The notes below the pieces were generated by a model. It was not told the DNA's origin. It saw only the letters and a program-made list of their open reading frames with translations, and did not search any database. From Pedobacter miscanthi (GTDB lineage: Bacteria; Bacteroidota; Bacteroidia; Sphingobacteriales; Sphingobacteriaceae), in the NCBI RefSeq assembly GCF_003315595.1, contig NZ_QNQU01000012.1, positions 62,001 to 126,000 on the forward strand: 64,000 nucleotides of DNA, read 5' to 3'. Below, piece by piece: positions 54,381 to 63,222 of the stretch; within the stretch, counting starts at the first letter, position 1, and each line of letters begins with the position of its first letter. Position numbers and translations under genes: made by a program.

Positions 54381-54496
54381 CGTCATTGCGAGGCACAGCC
54401 AGTTCCGATTTTCGGGAAAGCAATCTTAATGCGCAGGCGAAGTAGCGATCGTTGTAAGATTGCTTCGTCGGCTGAAAAAGCCTTCTCGCAATGACG
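54381..54496. repeat. palindromic element B, inverted copy
   Basis: A 116-bp copy from CGTCATTGCGAGGC to GCCTTCTCGCAATGACG, in the opposite orientation to the copies flanking the DUF1508/HsdR-N cassette. It lies at convergent gene ends. Confidence 0.75.
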
Positions 54497-54503
54497 GCTT
54501 CTA

Positions 54504-55829
54504 TTAACAAGGCCCGTTTTGTTCGTCGATCTTTTTAAGAATATAAGATAGAACTATTGTATATACCACATACGTTACGAAAACCCAAAAGCCCAGTTGC
54601 AGCGCAGAGTTATTTACTGTTACGGTTTTTAAAGTATCATTTTGCATGTTAAGCCCCGAAAGTTGACTTTTCAGGATACCGTTTAAACCAATATAGGTCA
54701 TTCCGATACCCACTACCATTACATCTGCCATATCCCATTTACCAAGATCGAAAGCTAAAAACCGAAGCACTTTTTGGCTGCCGAAAAGATGCCCGCATGA
54801 AACATGCACCCCCCTGGCAACAATCCGCAGTAAGGGAAGAACCACTACAAAAACGAGTAATAATATACCAACCAGTACAGCATCGGGTTTGGGCTGCTCA
54901 ATCAATGTACCTATAATACCCAGTATACTTTTGCTCTGGAAAAAGAGTACCTGATTGGTAAATGCAATTTTATCGCCCAAAAAAGCAAATTCGAGTGTTT
55001 GGAGGCGCGCATCAACTTCTATAATTGGCGAAGTAACACCAACGGCGAGCAAAATAAACGCAAACAACAGCGACATAATGAAGAGTGGAACGTGCAATTG
55101 CACTCGTTTTCGTAAAAATAGCCACAAAATAAGCGCAATAGCTACACAACCCAACATCCCCAATGCAAACTGAAAACTGTCTTTTTTAATTTCAGACAAT
55201 CTTGAATTTACCAGGCGATCGTAAGCTTTGGCATCTGCAACGTGATACTTACGGTAAATATTACGTTCAACAGTAGTTATGGTTGTATCCGTACTATCGT
55301 AAGTTTGTGCCTCAAGTTCGTCCATTTTACTGGTGGCAATGCCTTTTAACCGTTTTAAACTGGTTGGGCTCGTAATTTTTGTCACAATGGTTTTAGCGAA
55401 TGAGGGTACCTGGGCATGAATTTCACCTACATCAACAAAAGTTTTAAAAGCCAGTTTTTTAAGCTTACCACCAAGGCTTTTCTGCGGTTTAGTTACTTCC
55501 GCCACGGCCTTATTTACCAAACCATGCAATTCCTTTTCAACCTCCTTACGCATTTCCGTTTTCTGCTGGTTTGTGAGTTTGAAACCTTTTACCCTACGAT
55601 CAACAACTGTAGAAATTTTCTCACCCCAGCGATCTACCGAGAATATACCGAAAGTAATGTTGTTTGATAAGCTGTAATCTTCTTTAAGATATTTCTGCTC
55701 AACAGAAAGCTGGTGGAAGCGGTATCCAAAAAAGGCTTCCCCAAATAAAAGAATACTTAAAGCCGCAATAAGCAGAATAGGTGCTATCCTACTCTTTTTT
55801 TCCGGTATATCTTGTGTTATCGTTGCCAT
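54504..55829 (-). CDS. PqiA-like membrane protein, paralogue 1
   Basis: A 441-residue protein. The N-terminal half has one membrane segment (about residues 16-36) followed by a soluble region of about 170 residues. The C-terminal half has several membrane segments and a PqiA-like block (FDLGKWDMADVMVVGIGMTYIGL). PqiA proteins act in envelope lipid homeostasis in Proteobacteria; the role here is unknown. It is a clear paralogue of the gene 31 bases upstream, with the same length and order. Confidence 0.7.
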   Translation of the reverse strand: MATITQDIPEKKSRIAPILLIAALSILLFGEAFFGYRFHQLSVEQKYLKEDYSLSNNITFGIFSVDRWGEKISTVVDRRVKGFKLTNQQKTEMRKEVEKELHGLVNKAVAEVTKPQKSLGGKLKKLAFKTFVDVGEIHAQVPSFAKTIVTKITSPTSLKRLKGIATSKMDELEAQTYDSTDTTITTVERNIYRKYHVADAKAYDRLVNSRLSEIKKDSFQFALGMLGCVAIALILWLFLRKRVQLHVPLFIMSLLFAFILLAVGVTSPIIEVDARLQTLEFAFLGDKIAFTNQVLFFQSKSILGIIGTLIEQPKPDAVLVGILLLVFVVVLPLLRIVARGVHVSCGHLFGSQKVLRFLAFDLGKWDMADVMVVGIGMTYIGLNGILKSQLSGLNMQNDTLKTVTVNNSALQLGFWVFVTYVVYTIVLSYILKKIDEQNGPC

Positions 55830-55860
55830 AATAATTGATCAAACAGCTGAAATAAATGGT

Positions 55861-57186
55861 TTAGTGGGTATCGTGTGGTGTAATGAACTTCAGTATGGTA
55901 GAGAGAATAAGTCCATAAAGCACAAAACTGATAAAGATGATATACCCTGGCTGCAATGCCGTATTGTTGGTGGTTAAAATAGTAAGCGAATCGTTTTTAA
56001 TATTGAGTGCCTGTAACTGGCCTTCTAACAAACCATTTAAACCAATATAGGCCATCAGGACGGCAATTACAATTACATCGGCCATACTCCACTTGCCCGA
56101 TTGAAAAGCAAAATATTTAATCACGCCGTTTTCTGCCAGTTTTTTATTTCCTAAAAGATGGATCCCTGTTGAAGTCAGTTTCACTACCGGAAAAAGAATA
56201 CTAAAGGCCAATATCAGCACCCCAACCAATATCGAATCGATACCTTCCTGCCCAAGCAACACCCTAACCACGTCCATAATGCTTTTGCTCTGGAAAAACA
56301 GCACCTGATCCTTAAATAATACATGCTCTCCCAACAACACGAAATCGAGCGACCGGATCCGCGCATCTACCTCAATCATTGACGCCGTAAGTCCTACTGC
56401 CAAAAGAATAAAGGCAAAAAACAACGACATTACAAAAAGTACCACATGCAAATCTTTACGTTTGCGTAAGCCCCACCAAAAGCCCAGCACAACTACCACA
56501 CAGGCCAGCATACCTAAAGAATAAGCATAAGTTTTGCTCCATATCTGAACCAGGGTTGTGGTTAATTTTTTATTCAGTGCCTCAGTAGATGATACCTGGT
56601 ATCTTTTATACATGGATTTTACAGCATTAGCGTTGGCAACAAAAGCACTATCAAACTTCTCTTCATCTGCGAGTTCGTTAAACTCCCCAATGGCCATTTT
56701 GCTTAACTGTTTTTTATTTTTCGGATTATCTACCTCTGCAATTATCTTCCTTGCAAAGGCAGGTACCTGCGCTTTTATGCTATCCGAATTCACAAAATTT
56801 TTGATGGCAAATTTCTGTATTTTTCCGCTTATCGTTTTTTTAGGTTTATTCACCAGGCCTTCCGCTTTATCAATCAGCGCAAGCAGCACCTGTTCCACTT
56901 CTGTTTGCAAAACCTTTTTCTGCTTTTTGGTCATTTTTAGGTTGCGTACTTGATGATGCACAATCCTGGATACATTATCTTTCCATTGCTGCACAGAAAA
57001 GAGTCCATAAGTAATGTTATTAATATCGGAATAATCCTCTTTGATACGCTCCTGTTGATCGGACAGCTCATGTAAGCGAAAACCAAAATAGCCTTCAGCA
57101 CCAAGCAGAAGGGCAAGTGCTACTATAAGCAGCAATTTAGGAAGAAAAGACTTCCGCTCCTTTGTATGTTTTTCCTGTGTTTCCAA
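55861..57186 (-). CDS. PqiA-like membrane protein, paralogue 2
   Basis: A 441-residue paralogue of the gene at 54504-55829. Shared landmarks include an initial membrane segment, VLFFQSKS, FALLxEH-type loops and FQSGKWSMADVIVIAVLMAYIGL near the C-terminus. It is first in this two-gene operon. Such tandem pairs suggest a hetero-oligomer or a recent duplication. The function is not known. Confidence 0.7.
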   Translation of the reverse strand: METQEKHTKERKSFLPKLLLIVALALLLGAEGYFGFRLHELSDQQERIKEDYSDINNITYGLFSVQQWKDNVSRIVHHQVRNLKMTKKQKKVLQTEVEQVLLALIDKAEGLVNKPKKTISGKIQKFAIKNFVNSDSIKAQVPAFARKIIAEVDNPKNKKQLSKMAIGEFNELADEEKFDSAFVANANAVKSMYKRYQVSSTEALNKKLTTTLVQIWSKTYAYSLGMLACVVVVLGFWWGLRKRKDLHVVLFVMSLFFAFILLAVGLTASMIEVDARIRSLDFVLLGEHVLFKDQVLFFQSKSIMDVVRVLLGQEGIDSILVGVLILAFSILFPVVKLTSTGIHLLGNKKLAENGVIKYFAFQSGKWSMADVIVIAVLMAYIGLNGLLEGQLQALNIKNDSLTILTTNNTALQPGYIIFISFVLYGLILSTILKFITPHDTH

Positions 57187-57411
57187 GCCGATTAATTTAA
57201 ATGGTTATGGCCAATTGATGGCAATATTTGGTTTGGTACCGTCAGATAAAACCATTAACATAAAAAAAGGTTTTAAATGTAAAAGAATATAGTAGCAAAC
57301 AAAGGTTAATGCACTTTATGTTGAGCCATACGGTCAAGTAAATTGAGCTGTGGAGAAAATAAACGGCACACAAAAGTGCTGATCTTTGTGATGTTAATAG
57401 ATAAATCAACA

Positions 57412-58383
57412 ATGGAAAATATAACAAAAATAAATTTAGGTAAAAACGGGCCGCTGGTTTCTAAACTTGGCTTAGGCTGTATGCGTATGTCGTCTGTTTG
57501 GGGTGGCCCGGTAAAAGATGAAGCAGAAAGTATCGCAACCATTCAGGCTGCTTTGGATAACGGCATCAACTTTATCAATACAGGCGATTTTTATGGTGCA
57601 GGCCATAATGAGTTACTTATCGGCAAGGCCATTAAAGGCAGGAGGGACGATGCTTTTATCAGCGTAAAATTTGGAGCTATTTTTTACAATGGCCAGTGGT
57701 TAGGACTGGATCTTCGCCCCATGGCCATTAAAAACTTCATCAATTATTCTTTGGTTCGTTTAGGAATAGATACCATCGATCTTTACCAACCCTGCAGGTT
57801 AGATGGCAGTGTACCTGTTGAAGATGTAATTGGGACAATTGCCGATCTGATTAAAGAAGGAAAAGTGCGCCATTTGGGTGTTTCTGAAATCACTGCAGAT
57901 CAACTCCGTCAAGCTAACGATATTCATCCTGTTACGGCATTGGAAATCGGCTATTCACTGGCCGACCGTCAGATAGAAAAAGATTTATTACCAACGGCAA
58001 AAGAACTGGGAATTGGCGTTGTAGCCTTTGCCAATACAGCCGAAGGTTTACTCACCGGCGACATGAAAGCTCCTTTGGCCGCTAATGATTACCATAGCCA
58101 TTTCTCCAGGTTTCAGGGCGAAAACCTGATCAAAAACCTGGAAAAAGTTGAGGTATTAAAAAATATGGCAAGGGACAAAGGTTATACGCCTACGCAATTG
58201 GCCATAGCATGGGTAAATACACAGGGCGAACATATTATGCCATTGGTAAGTATGAGTAAAAGATCACGTTTACCTGAAAATATAGCGGCGATGCAAATCA
58301 GTTTCACAACTGAGGAAATGAATACACTAAATACGCAATTTTCGCCAGGTGCAATACTTGGCGGAACCTATCTGCAGCGATAA
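57412..58383 (+). CDS. aldo/keto reductase family oxidoreductase
   Basis: A 323-residue TIM-barrel NADPH-dependent oxidoreductase. The conserved blocks GLGCMRMS, NTGDFYGAGHNE (catalytic Tyr), FISVKFG (Lys) and LGVSEI are present. The usual catalytic His position reads DLYQPCRLD, as in the YQPxRxD branch of the family, so activity may differ. I chose the ATG at 57412. It is followed by a terminator and then an AraC-family regulator in the same direction. Confidence 0.9.
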   Translation: MENITKINLGKNGPLVSKLGLGCMRMSSVWGGPVKDEAESIATIQAALDNGINFINTGDFYGAGHNELLIGKAIKGRRDDAFISVKFGAIFYNGQWLGLDLRPMAIKNFINYSLVRLGIDTIDLYQPCRLDGSVPVEDVIGTIADLIKEGKVRHLGVSEITADQLRQANDIHPVTALEIGYSLADRQIEKDLLPTAKELGIGVVAFANTAEGLLTGDMKAPLAANDYHSHFSRFQGENLIKNLEKVEVLKNMARDKGYTPTQLAIAWVNTQGEHIMPLVSMSKRSRLPENIAAMQISFTTEEMNTLNTQFSPGAILGGTYLQR

Positions 58384-58415
58384 AAAGGCAGGGCTTACAT
58401 TAGCCCTGCCTTTTT
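58383..58415 (+). terminator. intrinsic terminator after the aldo/keto reductase gene
   Basis: AAAAAGGCAGGGCT - TACATT - AGCCCTGCCTTTTT: a long perfect stem with A and T tracts, beginning at the stop codon. It separates the reductase from the AraC-family gene. Confidence 0.92.
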
Positions 58416-58428
58416 ATATCTTTATATT

Positions 58429-59232
58429 ATGGTAAACCCAACCGAAATTATTCCTGGTGTGATTTTCTATTCCTATTTTTCACATAAACGGAAAGAAAAG
58501 GTAGCCTTTTTGGCGCATAATACCCTGGTGCTTCAGGTGGCAGGGCGTTTTGAAATAGAAACAGCTACTGAAAAATTTGCCATGGAAAAAGAACAAATGT
58601 TATTGATCCGCAAGAACCAATTGGCAGAACTGACCAAAACACCTTTAAATGGGGAGAATTATCAAACCATTATTATCTGTTTAAAGGAAGATTTACTGCG
58701 ACAGATTGCATTGGAAGAGCAGATCGATACGGACAAAAGGTATAGTGGACCAAATAATATACTGATTCCGACCAATGAATTTTTACGGGGCTTTTTTCAG
58801 TCCATCATCCCATATGTGCACCATCCCGACGAAAGCATTACCAATGCTATAGGGATGCTTAAGGTAAAAGAAGCGGTACAGTTGTTATTGCATACCATGC
58901 CGGAATTAAAAACTTTTTTATTCGATTTTTCTGAGCCATATAAAATGGACCTGGAAAAATTTATGATCAATAACTTTCATTTTAATGTACCTGTTGAAAA
59001 GTTTGCTCAACTTACAGGTAGAAGCCTGGCCGGTTTTAAGCGTGATTTCCAAAAAACATTTAACATGGCGCCCCGACACTGGCTACAGGATAAAAGATTG
59101 TTAGCAGCAAAGCACCTCATCGAAAGTAAGAATAGAAAACCATCTTCAATTTACCTTGAGCTGGGATTTGAAAGTTTATCACATTTTTCGAGATCATTTA
59201 AGAAGAAATTTGGAAAAACTCCTACGGAGTAA
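58429..59232 (+). CDS. AraC family transcriptional regulator
   Basis: A 267-residue regulator. The N-terminal half (residues 1-150) is a cupin-like sensing domain related to ExsA-type AraC proteins. The C-terminal two helix-turn-helix units are visible in KFAQLTGRSLAGFKRDFQKT and LELGFESLSHFSRSFKKKFG. It probably activates the two downstream genes, whose promoters carry tandem half-sites spaced 21 bp apart. The inducer is unknown; the redox genes around it suggest an electrophile or oxidative signal. Confidence 0.9.
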   Translation: MVNPTEIIPGVIFYSYFSHKRKEKVAFLAHNTLVLQVAGRFEIETATEKFAMEKEQMLLIRKNQLAELTKTPLNGENYQTIIICLKEDLLRQIALEEQIDTDKRYSGPNNILIPTNEFLRGFFQSIIPYVHHPDESITNAIGMLKVKEAVQLLLHTMPELKTFLFDFSEPYKMDLEKFMINNFHFNVPVEKFAQLTGRSLAGFKRDFQKTFNMAPRHWLQDKRLLAAKHLIESKNRKPSSIYLELGFESLSHFSRSFKKKFGKTPTE

Positions 59233-59262
59233 GGAAAATCCGAGGTTTTGGCAATCTATTAA

Positions 59263-59391
59263 GCCTCCATACTTTTAAACAGGTTCTTGTGCAGCGTTCT
59301 GCAGAAGGAAATCATCGAAAAGGTAATTGGCCAAACAGAGGCTGAAAGTGCGGAAAGAATCCTAAAGGAAGTAGTCAATCAGGCATAAAAA
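59263..59391 (+). pseudogene. possible 3' remnant of a coding sequence
   Basis: An open frame without a start codon reads NRFLCSVLQKEII, then VIGQTEAESAERILKEVVNQA and a stop. The residue pattern (amphipathic, Glu/Lys-rich) is protein-like, but the piece has no usable start and the spacer before it has a stop. It could be the end of a lost gene or chance. Confidence 0.25.
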
Positions 59392-59449
59392 CATCCATGA
59401 GATTGTGAAAAACATCCATTTTTACTGAATGGGTATCGAGCCATCTTTG
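59387..59449 (+). promoter_or_regulatory. AraC-type promoter of the old yellow enzyme gene
   Basis: Two copies of AAAAACATCCAT (59387-59398 and 59408-59419) are 21 bp apart in direct orientation. A CATCTTTG -7-like box (59442-59449) ends 30 bp after the second copy. The same geometry recurs before the DsrE gene. Confidence 0.6.
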
Positions 59450-59482
59450 ACACACAATAATTTATACATAAAATTAAATAAA

Positions 59483-60571
59483 ATGTCTGTTTCTGATTTA
59501 TTCAAACCACTTACTTTACTGCACGGCCCTGAAATGAAAAATCGTTTCATGATGGCACCGCTAACCAGTCAGCAGAGCAATCATGACGGTTCTGCTTCTG
59601 AGTTCGACCAATTCTGGATCGCGCAACTTGCACAAAGCGGTTATGCTTTAATACAAGCCGGTGCTTCTACTGTAGAAGCAGGGGGAATTGCCTTTGAGCG
59701 CCAGATGGGTATCCACAGCGATAAGCATTTGCCGGGACTAACCCAAATGGCAACAACTATTCGTGAAGGGGGAAGTTTATCTGCAATACAGTTACACCAT
59801 GCCGGGCATCGTGCAGTACCAGAGGTGGGAGGAATTCCAGCACCAGCTTCGGGCAAAACACTGCCGGGTATAAAGGCGCTCACAACCGAAGAGGTGGAGC
59901 GAATCCGCGACAGCTTTATTGCAGCAGCCAAAAGAGCTGAGCTGGCTGGTTTTGATGGGGTCTCTGTACACGGTGCTTTCGGGTGGATCCTTTCAGAGTT
60001 CCTTTCTCCTAACCTGAACGACCGGACAGATAAATATGGTGGCAGTGTAGAGAACCGCGCCCGTTTTACGCTCGAAGTTATAGAAGGCATCCGCCAAGCC
60101 TGTAGCCCGGATTTTCAGATCGGCTGGCGCTTATCTATTGAGCGCTATGGACTTCGCCTGGAGGAACTACGCGAGATTACCGCTGAGATTTTTGATCGTG
60201 AACTGATCGACTACCTCGATCTGGCATTGTGGGATTCGGCGCAACTTGTTAGGGAAGGAACCTTCCAGGGAAAACCTTTGCTGAGTGTTTTTACAGAACT
60301 TCCGCGAAAGCGTGTTCGTTTAGGCGCAGCCGGAAAGATTTACAGTGCACAGCGTGCCGGAGAGCTGCTGGAGGAAGGTTGTGATTTTGTGCTCATTGGG
60401 AGGGCAGGAATCCTTCAGCGCGACTTTCCGCTGCAGGTTAATGCAAACCCAATGTACGAAAGCCCGGCAATGCCGGTAACGGCCGAATATCTGCGCCAGG
60501 GTGGATTAAGCGAGCGCTTTATCGAGACCATGCGTGGATGGCAAACTTTTGTTCGTCCAGGTTCCAGGTAA
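59483..60571 (+). CDS. old yellow enzyme family NADH:flavin oxidoreductase
   Basis: A 362-residue flavoenzyme. The blocks KNRFMMAPLTSQQ, IQLHHAGHRA (active-site region), GVSVHGAFGWILSEFLSPNLN, DKYGGSVENRARF and FVLIGRAGI are typical of OYE/2,4-dienoyl-CoA-reductase-like proteins that bind FMN and reduce enones or similar substrates. No Fe-S domain follows. I chose the ATG at 59483 because the family starts there. Its promoter carries the tandem TCCAT sites of the AraC regulator. Confidence 0.93.
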   Translation: MSVSDLFKPLTLLHGPEMKNRFMMAPLTSQQSNHDGSASEFDQFWIAQLAQSGYALIQAGASTVEAGGIAFERQMGIHSDKHLPGLTQMATTIREGGSLSAIQLHHAGHRAVPEVGGIPAPASGKTLPGIKALTTEEVERIRDSFIAAAKRAELAGFDGVSVHGAFGWILSEFLSPNLNDRTDKYGGSVENRARFTLEVIEGIRQACSPDFQIGWRLSIERYGLRLEELREITAEIFDRELIDYLDLALWDSAQLVREGTFQGKPLLSVFTELPRKRVRLGAAGKIYSAQRAGELLEEGCDFVLIGRAGILQRDFPLQVNANPMYESPAMPVTAEYLRQGGLSERFIETMRGWQTFVRPGSR

Positions 60572-60586
60572 TTGCCCGTCTGGTGG

Positions 60587-60650
60587 AAAAAGTCTCCATG
60601 CTATAGTAAAAATCATCCATTCTATAAGCATCCCAATTACAACAACTTTG
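60587..60650 (+). promoter_or_regulatory. AraC-type promoter of the DsrE gene
   Basis: AAAAAGTCTCCAT (60587-60599) and AAAAATCATCCAT (60608-60620) end 21 bp apart. CAACTTTG (60643-60650) ends 30 bp after the second. Both distances equal those at the old yellow enzyme promoter. Confidence 0.6.
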
Positions 60651-60671
60651 TATTATAAATAAATATCTAAA

Positions 60672-61037
60672 ATGAAAAAAACAGCAATTATTGTTCTTTC
60701 TGATCCAAAAGCAGGTTCGGAAGAAGCGCTTGGCCGCGTATTTAACGCTTTGGCATCAGCATATGAATTTAAACATGCAGGTGAAGATGTAAAGATCATT
60801 TTTCAGGGCGCTGGAGTAAGATGGCCAGAACAACTGGAGAAATCGGAACATCCGGTGCATGGCCTTTATTCAGAGGTAAAAGATCACGTGCATGGTCTGT
60901 CTAAAGGATGCGTTGCCGTATTTGGTACAGAAATTTCAGGTTACGATTTGTTAAACGATAATGAAGTACCGGGTACTCCTGGTCTGCCAAGTTTCGTGAA
61001 CCTGAGAAACGAAGGTTACGACCTTTTGATTTTTTAA
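60672..61037 (+). CDS. DsrE family protein
   Basis: A 121-residue small protein with a DsrE/DsrF-like fold (MKKTAIIVLSDPKAGSEEALGRVF, DVKIIFQGAG, GLSKGCVAVFG). These proteins handle sulfur or persulfides, or act as small accessory proteins. The cysteine in KGCVAVFG may be the reactive one. It is part of the AraC-controlled redox group. Its precise role is unknown. Confidence 0.87.
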   Translation: MKKTAIIVLSDPKAGSEEALGRVFNALASAYEFKHAGEDVKIIFQGAGVRWPEQLEKSEHPVHGLYSEVKDHVHGLSKGCVAVFGTEISGYDLLNDNEVPGTPGLPSFVNLRNEGYDLLIF

Positions 61038-61048
61038 AAAATTACCCC

Positions 61049-61080
61049 ACTGTCTCCAGTCAAAACCTGGGGACAGTTTT
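61049..61080 (+). terminator. intrinsic terminator after the DsrE gene
   Basis: ACTGTCTCCAG - TCAAAAC - CTGGGGACAGTTTTTAG: an 11-bp stem with one G-T pair and a T tract, 12 bases after the stop codon. Confidence 0.85.
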
Positions 61081-61236
61081 TAGTTCCCACTATGTAAGAA
61101 AAGTTAACCAACCATACTAACGAAAAATTTATTATTATTTTGGTTGGAAGAAACACACCGTCTCAGTATTTCCTAAAAACAAAAATGGCTTTTCAATTGC
61201 AGAAAAGCCGTTTAGTGCTGAGATTACTTCTATTAG

Positions 61237-61308
61237 TGGTCCCGACGAGAATCGAACTCATATCTAAAGTTTAGGAAACTTCTATTCTATCCGTTGAACT
61301 ACGGGACC
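61237..61308 (-). tRNA. tRNA-Arg (anticodon CCT)
   Basis: On the minus strand the 72-base gene begins GGTCCCG and ends CGGGACC plus discriminator A; CCA is not encoded. The T arm is GAGTTCGATTCTC. The anticodon loop TTCCTAA carries CCT (complement at 61273-61275), decoding AGG. The D arm and stems pair well. It is the last recognisable core feature before the AT-rich segment. Confidence 0.93.
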
Positions 61309-61593
61309 ATTTTACTCTATAGCAAAAAAACACAATGCAATAGAATGATTATCAATCAATTAAATGCTAACCAGAGCTTTTAAGGCTTTGTTCATATTTT
61401 ATTAATTGCTGCAAATATATCAATTTATATCAAAAGTTTATTATCATTTTGCCTCATCTGATGCCCCAAATTTATTAAGGTAAATCTGGACTATAAAGGT
61501 CATGAACATCGTACTTGGTAAAAACACTCTAACTTCCCAAAAAACTAAAGCTTAAGCAATACCTTTATAACAAATCTTCATATACCCATAAAT
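61309..61593. other. AT-rich spacer between tRNA-Arg and first unknown gene
   Basis: No gene is seen. The composition is AT-rich, and a TACCTTTA box (61560-61567) resembles a weak -7 element 26 bases before the next ATG. I found no copy of the tRNA 3' end here. Confidence 0.4.
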
Positions 61594-62595
61594 ATGTACA
61601 CCTTTAGAATTGAGACTATTCATAATATTAATGCCGATTTAAACATCATAGCTAAATATCACAAAGGAACAAGCCTTCAACTAGACAAAATCAAGAATAA
61701 AAACAAAATAAATACGCAAGTTGATATAAAACAATTGTATATCAGTATTAATAAAAATGAGGAAGAAGTTACGGATGATTTCTCTTGTGGCAATTTAATT
61801 AAGCTCCTTAATAGTGAAGAGCATGCCGCCAATTTATTAATTCTGGTGAGAAATATGATAAATTTAGAGTGGGCATACTACCAGTCTTATCAAATGGAAA
61901 CAACAGATATAAAATCAATAAATTTATATAAAGAGTTGGAAAGCCTTTTGAAAGAACTGAAAATATTAAAGAGCCAATCGGTCAGTGAAAAAATCCTGCA
62001 AACTAAAATAAAACTAAGAGTTAAAAATCCTTTAACAAAAATAGTCACGGACTTCGAAGATGGTGGTATAACAATAGATAATGTCAACGAAAACCAAGAG
62101 ATAATTCAGCTATTGATTAATAACAGGGTTCGTCTAATTAAAGATCTAGAACATCTTTATATTCCCATTACAACAGTGCATCCCGAAGATTGGACTGATG
62201 AAATTATTAATAAGATTCTGCCTATCGTGCATCAGACATTCGACGATCAAAGGGCAAAGTGGAGATTTGGTCGATTCGTTGCAAAAACAATATTGAATTA
62301 TCTTAACGAAGAAACAGATCTAAATCCCCAAAACGTTGATTTGACCCAAGATCAGGCAGTTATAATATATACTTTGTTACTATTATTTGGTATCCAAGAG
62401 ATAGAATTTGCTGGCGAATACAATATGAAGTCATCAAGACAAAAAGCAAAAATAATACGATCATTTATACGCTCTGATTTAGATAATGAGGAGAAAGAGT
62501 TTTATGAATTCTCAGTAATAAAGAAGATGTCAGTTGAAGAATTTTTAGCTAACAGCGAACAATACATGATTGCCCCAGCAAATTCAAAAAAGTAA
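61594..62595 (+). CDS. unknown protein, 333 residues (accessory)
   Basis: A soluble, highly charged protein rich in Ile, Asn, Lys and Glu (for example NKNKINTQVDIKQ), without signal peptide or membrane segments. I recognise no family. It begins an AT-rich group of three same-strand genes, the last of which is helicase-like. Gene content and base composition suggest recent transfer. No catalytic motif can be proposed. Confidence 0.65.
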   Translation: MYTFRIETIHNINADLNIIAKYHKGTSLQLDKIKNKNKINTQVDIKQLYISINKNEEEVTDDFSCGNLIKLLNSEEHAANLLILVRNMINLEWAYYQSYQMETTDIKSINLYKELESLLKELKILKSQSVSEKILQTKIKLRVKNPLTKIVTDFEDGGITIDNVNENQEIIQLLINNRVRLIKDLEHLYIPITTVHPEDWTDEIINKILPIVHQTFDDQRAKWRFGRFVAKTILNYLNEETDLNPQNVDLTQDQAVIIYTLLLLFGIQEIEFAGEYNMKSSRQKAKIIRSFIRSDLDNEEKEFYEFSVIKKMSVEEFLANSEQYMIAPANSKK

Positions 62596-62673
62596 ATTCA
62601 TGGGTCGAAAGAGCCTTTTTTATCATTGCAGTCAGAAAGACAGGTGTCTTTCATAAACATAATTAAAAACTCA

Positions 62674-63114
62674 ATGAATAAACATTTCGCGGCTTTCGGC
62701 CAAACAGCAACAGCACGCTCTACAAATAGAGCTTCAAACATTGTAAACACTGTAACTGCAAAGCAGTTCTTTATCGAAGACAATGTTAATGGTTATTTAA
62801 CCAAAGAGCGATTTATCAGTTATGGCCAATCTTTAACTGATTCAGAAGCGGAACACCTTGAAGATTTGTTCAAATTTACATCTCAAGGTTGTTCATTCAA
62901 CAATGTTATTAAACCAAAGTTTGATAGGATTAATGGCGAAGAAATGCTATGGTTTAAAGTCAAGCTAACCCGTGCAACAATAAACTTGCGCATTCCAAAT
63001 TTAGACGGCTTGTTACGATTGTTGACTGAGTACCAACTTGGCAAAACTCAAATTAATTTTTCTTTAGATGAATTGAAGGCGGAATGCCAATCGATGACTG
63101 AAGAGCAAAATTAA
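62674..63114 (+). CDS. unknown small protein, 146 residues (accessory)
   Basis: A soluble protein starting MNKHFAAFGQTATAR. An earlier in-frame ATG or TTG would extend it to 62626; I prefer the ATG at 62674 because the upstream residues look non-conserved. The middle contains LTDSEAEHLEDLFKF. No domain is recognised. It lies between the 333-residue unknown gene and the helicase-like gene, probably in one operon (78- and 108-base gaps). Confidence 0.6.
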   Translation: MNKHFAAFGQTATARSTNRASNIVNTVTAKQFFIEDNVNGYLTKERFISYGQSLTDSEAEHLEDLFKFTSQGCSFNNVIKPKFDRINGEEMLWFKVKLTRATINLRIPNLDGLLRLLTEYQLGKTQINFSLDELKAECQSMTEEQN

Positions 63115-63123
63115 TTAAACTCA

Positions 63124-63149
63124 AGGGGGGGAGCAATCTCTTCCCCCTA
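63124..63149 (+). other. GGGGGGAG / CTTCCCCC hairpin between accessory genes
   Basis: AGGGGGGGAGCAATCTCTTC followed by CCCCT forms a short GC-rich stem in an otherwise AT-rich spacer. No T tract follows, so it may be a processing or pausing site rather than a terminator. Confidence 0.4.
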
Positions 63150-63222
63150 CTTAACAAAAAACTTTAATGACATTTTAAAACATGCGACAGGCAACGCATA
63201 GGAATTCTATTGCCTTTAGATT

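Noticed and set aside
61237-61308. tRNA-Arg as an attachment site for an island on its right side
   Set aside because: The 3' end of the tRNA faces left, away from the AT-rich segment, and no second copy of the tRNA end was found. Only the compositional boundary is retained.
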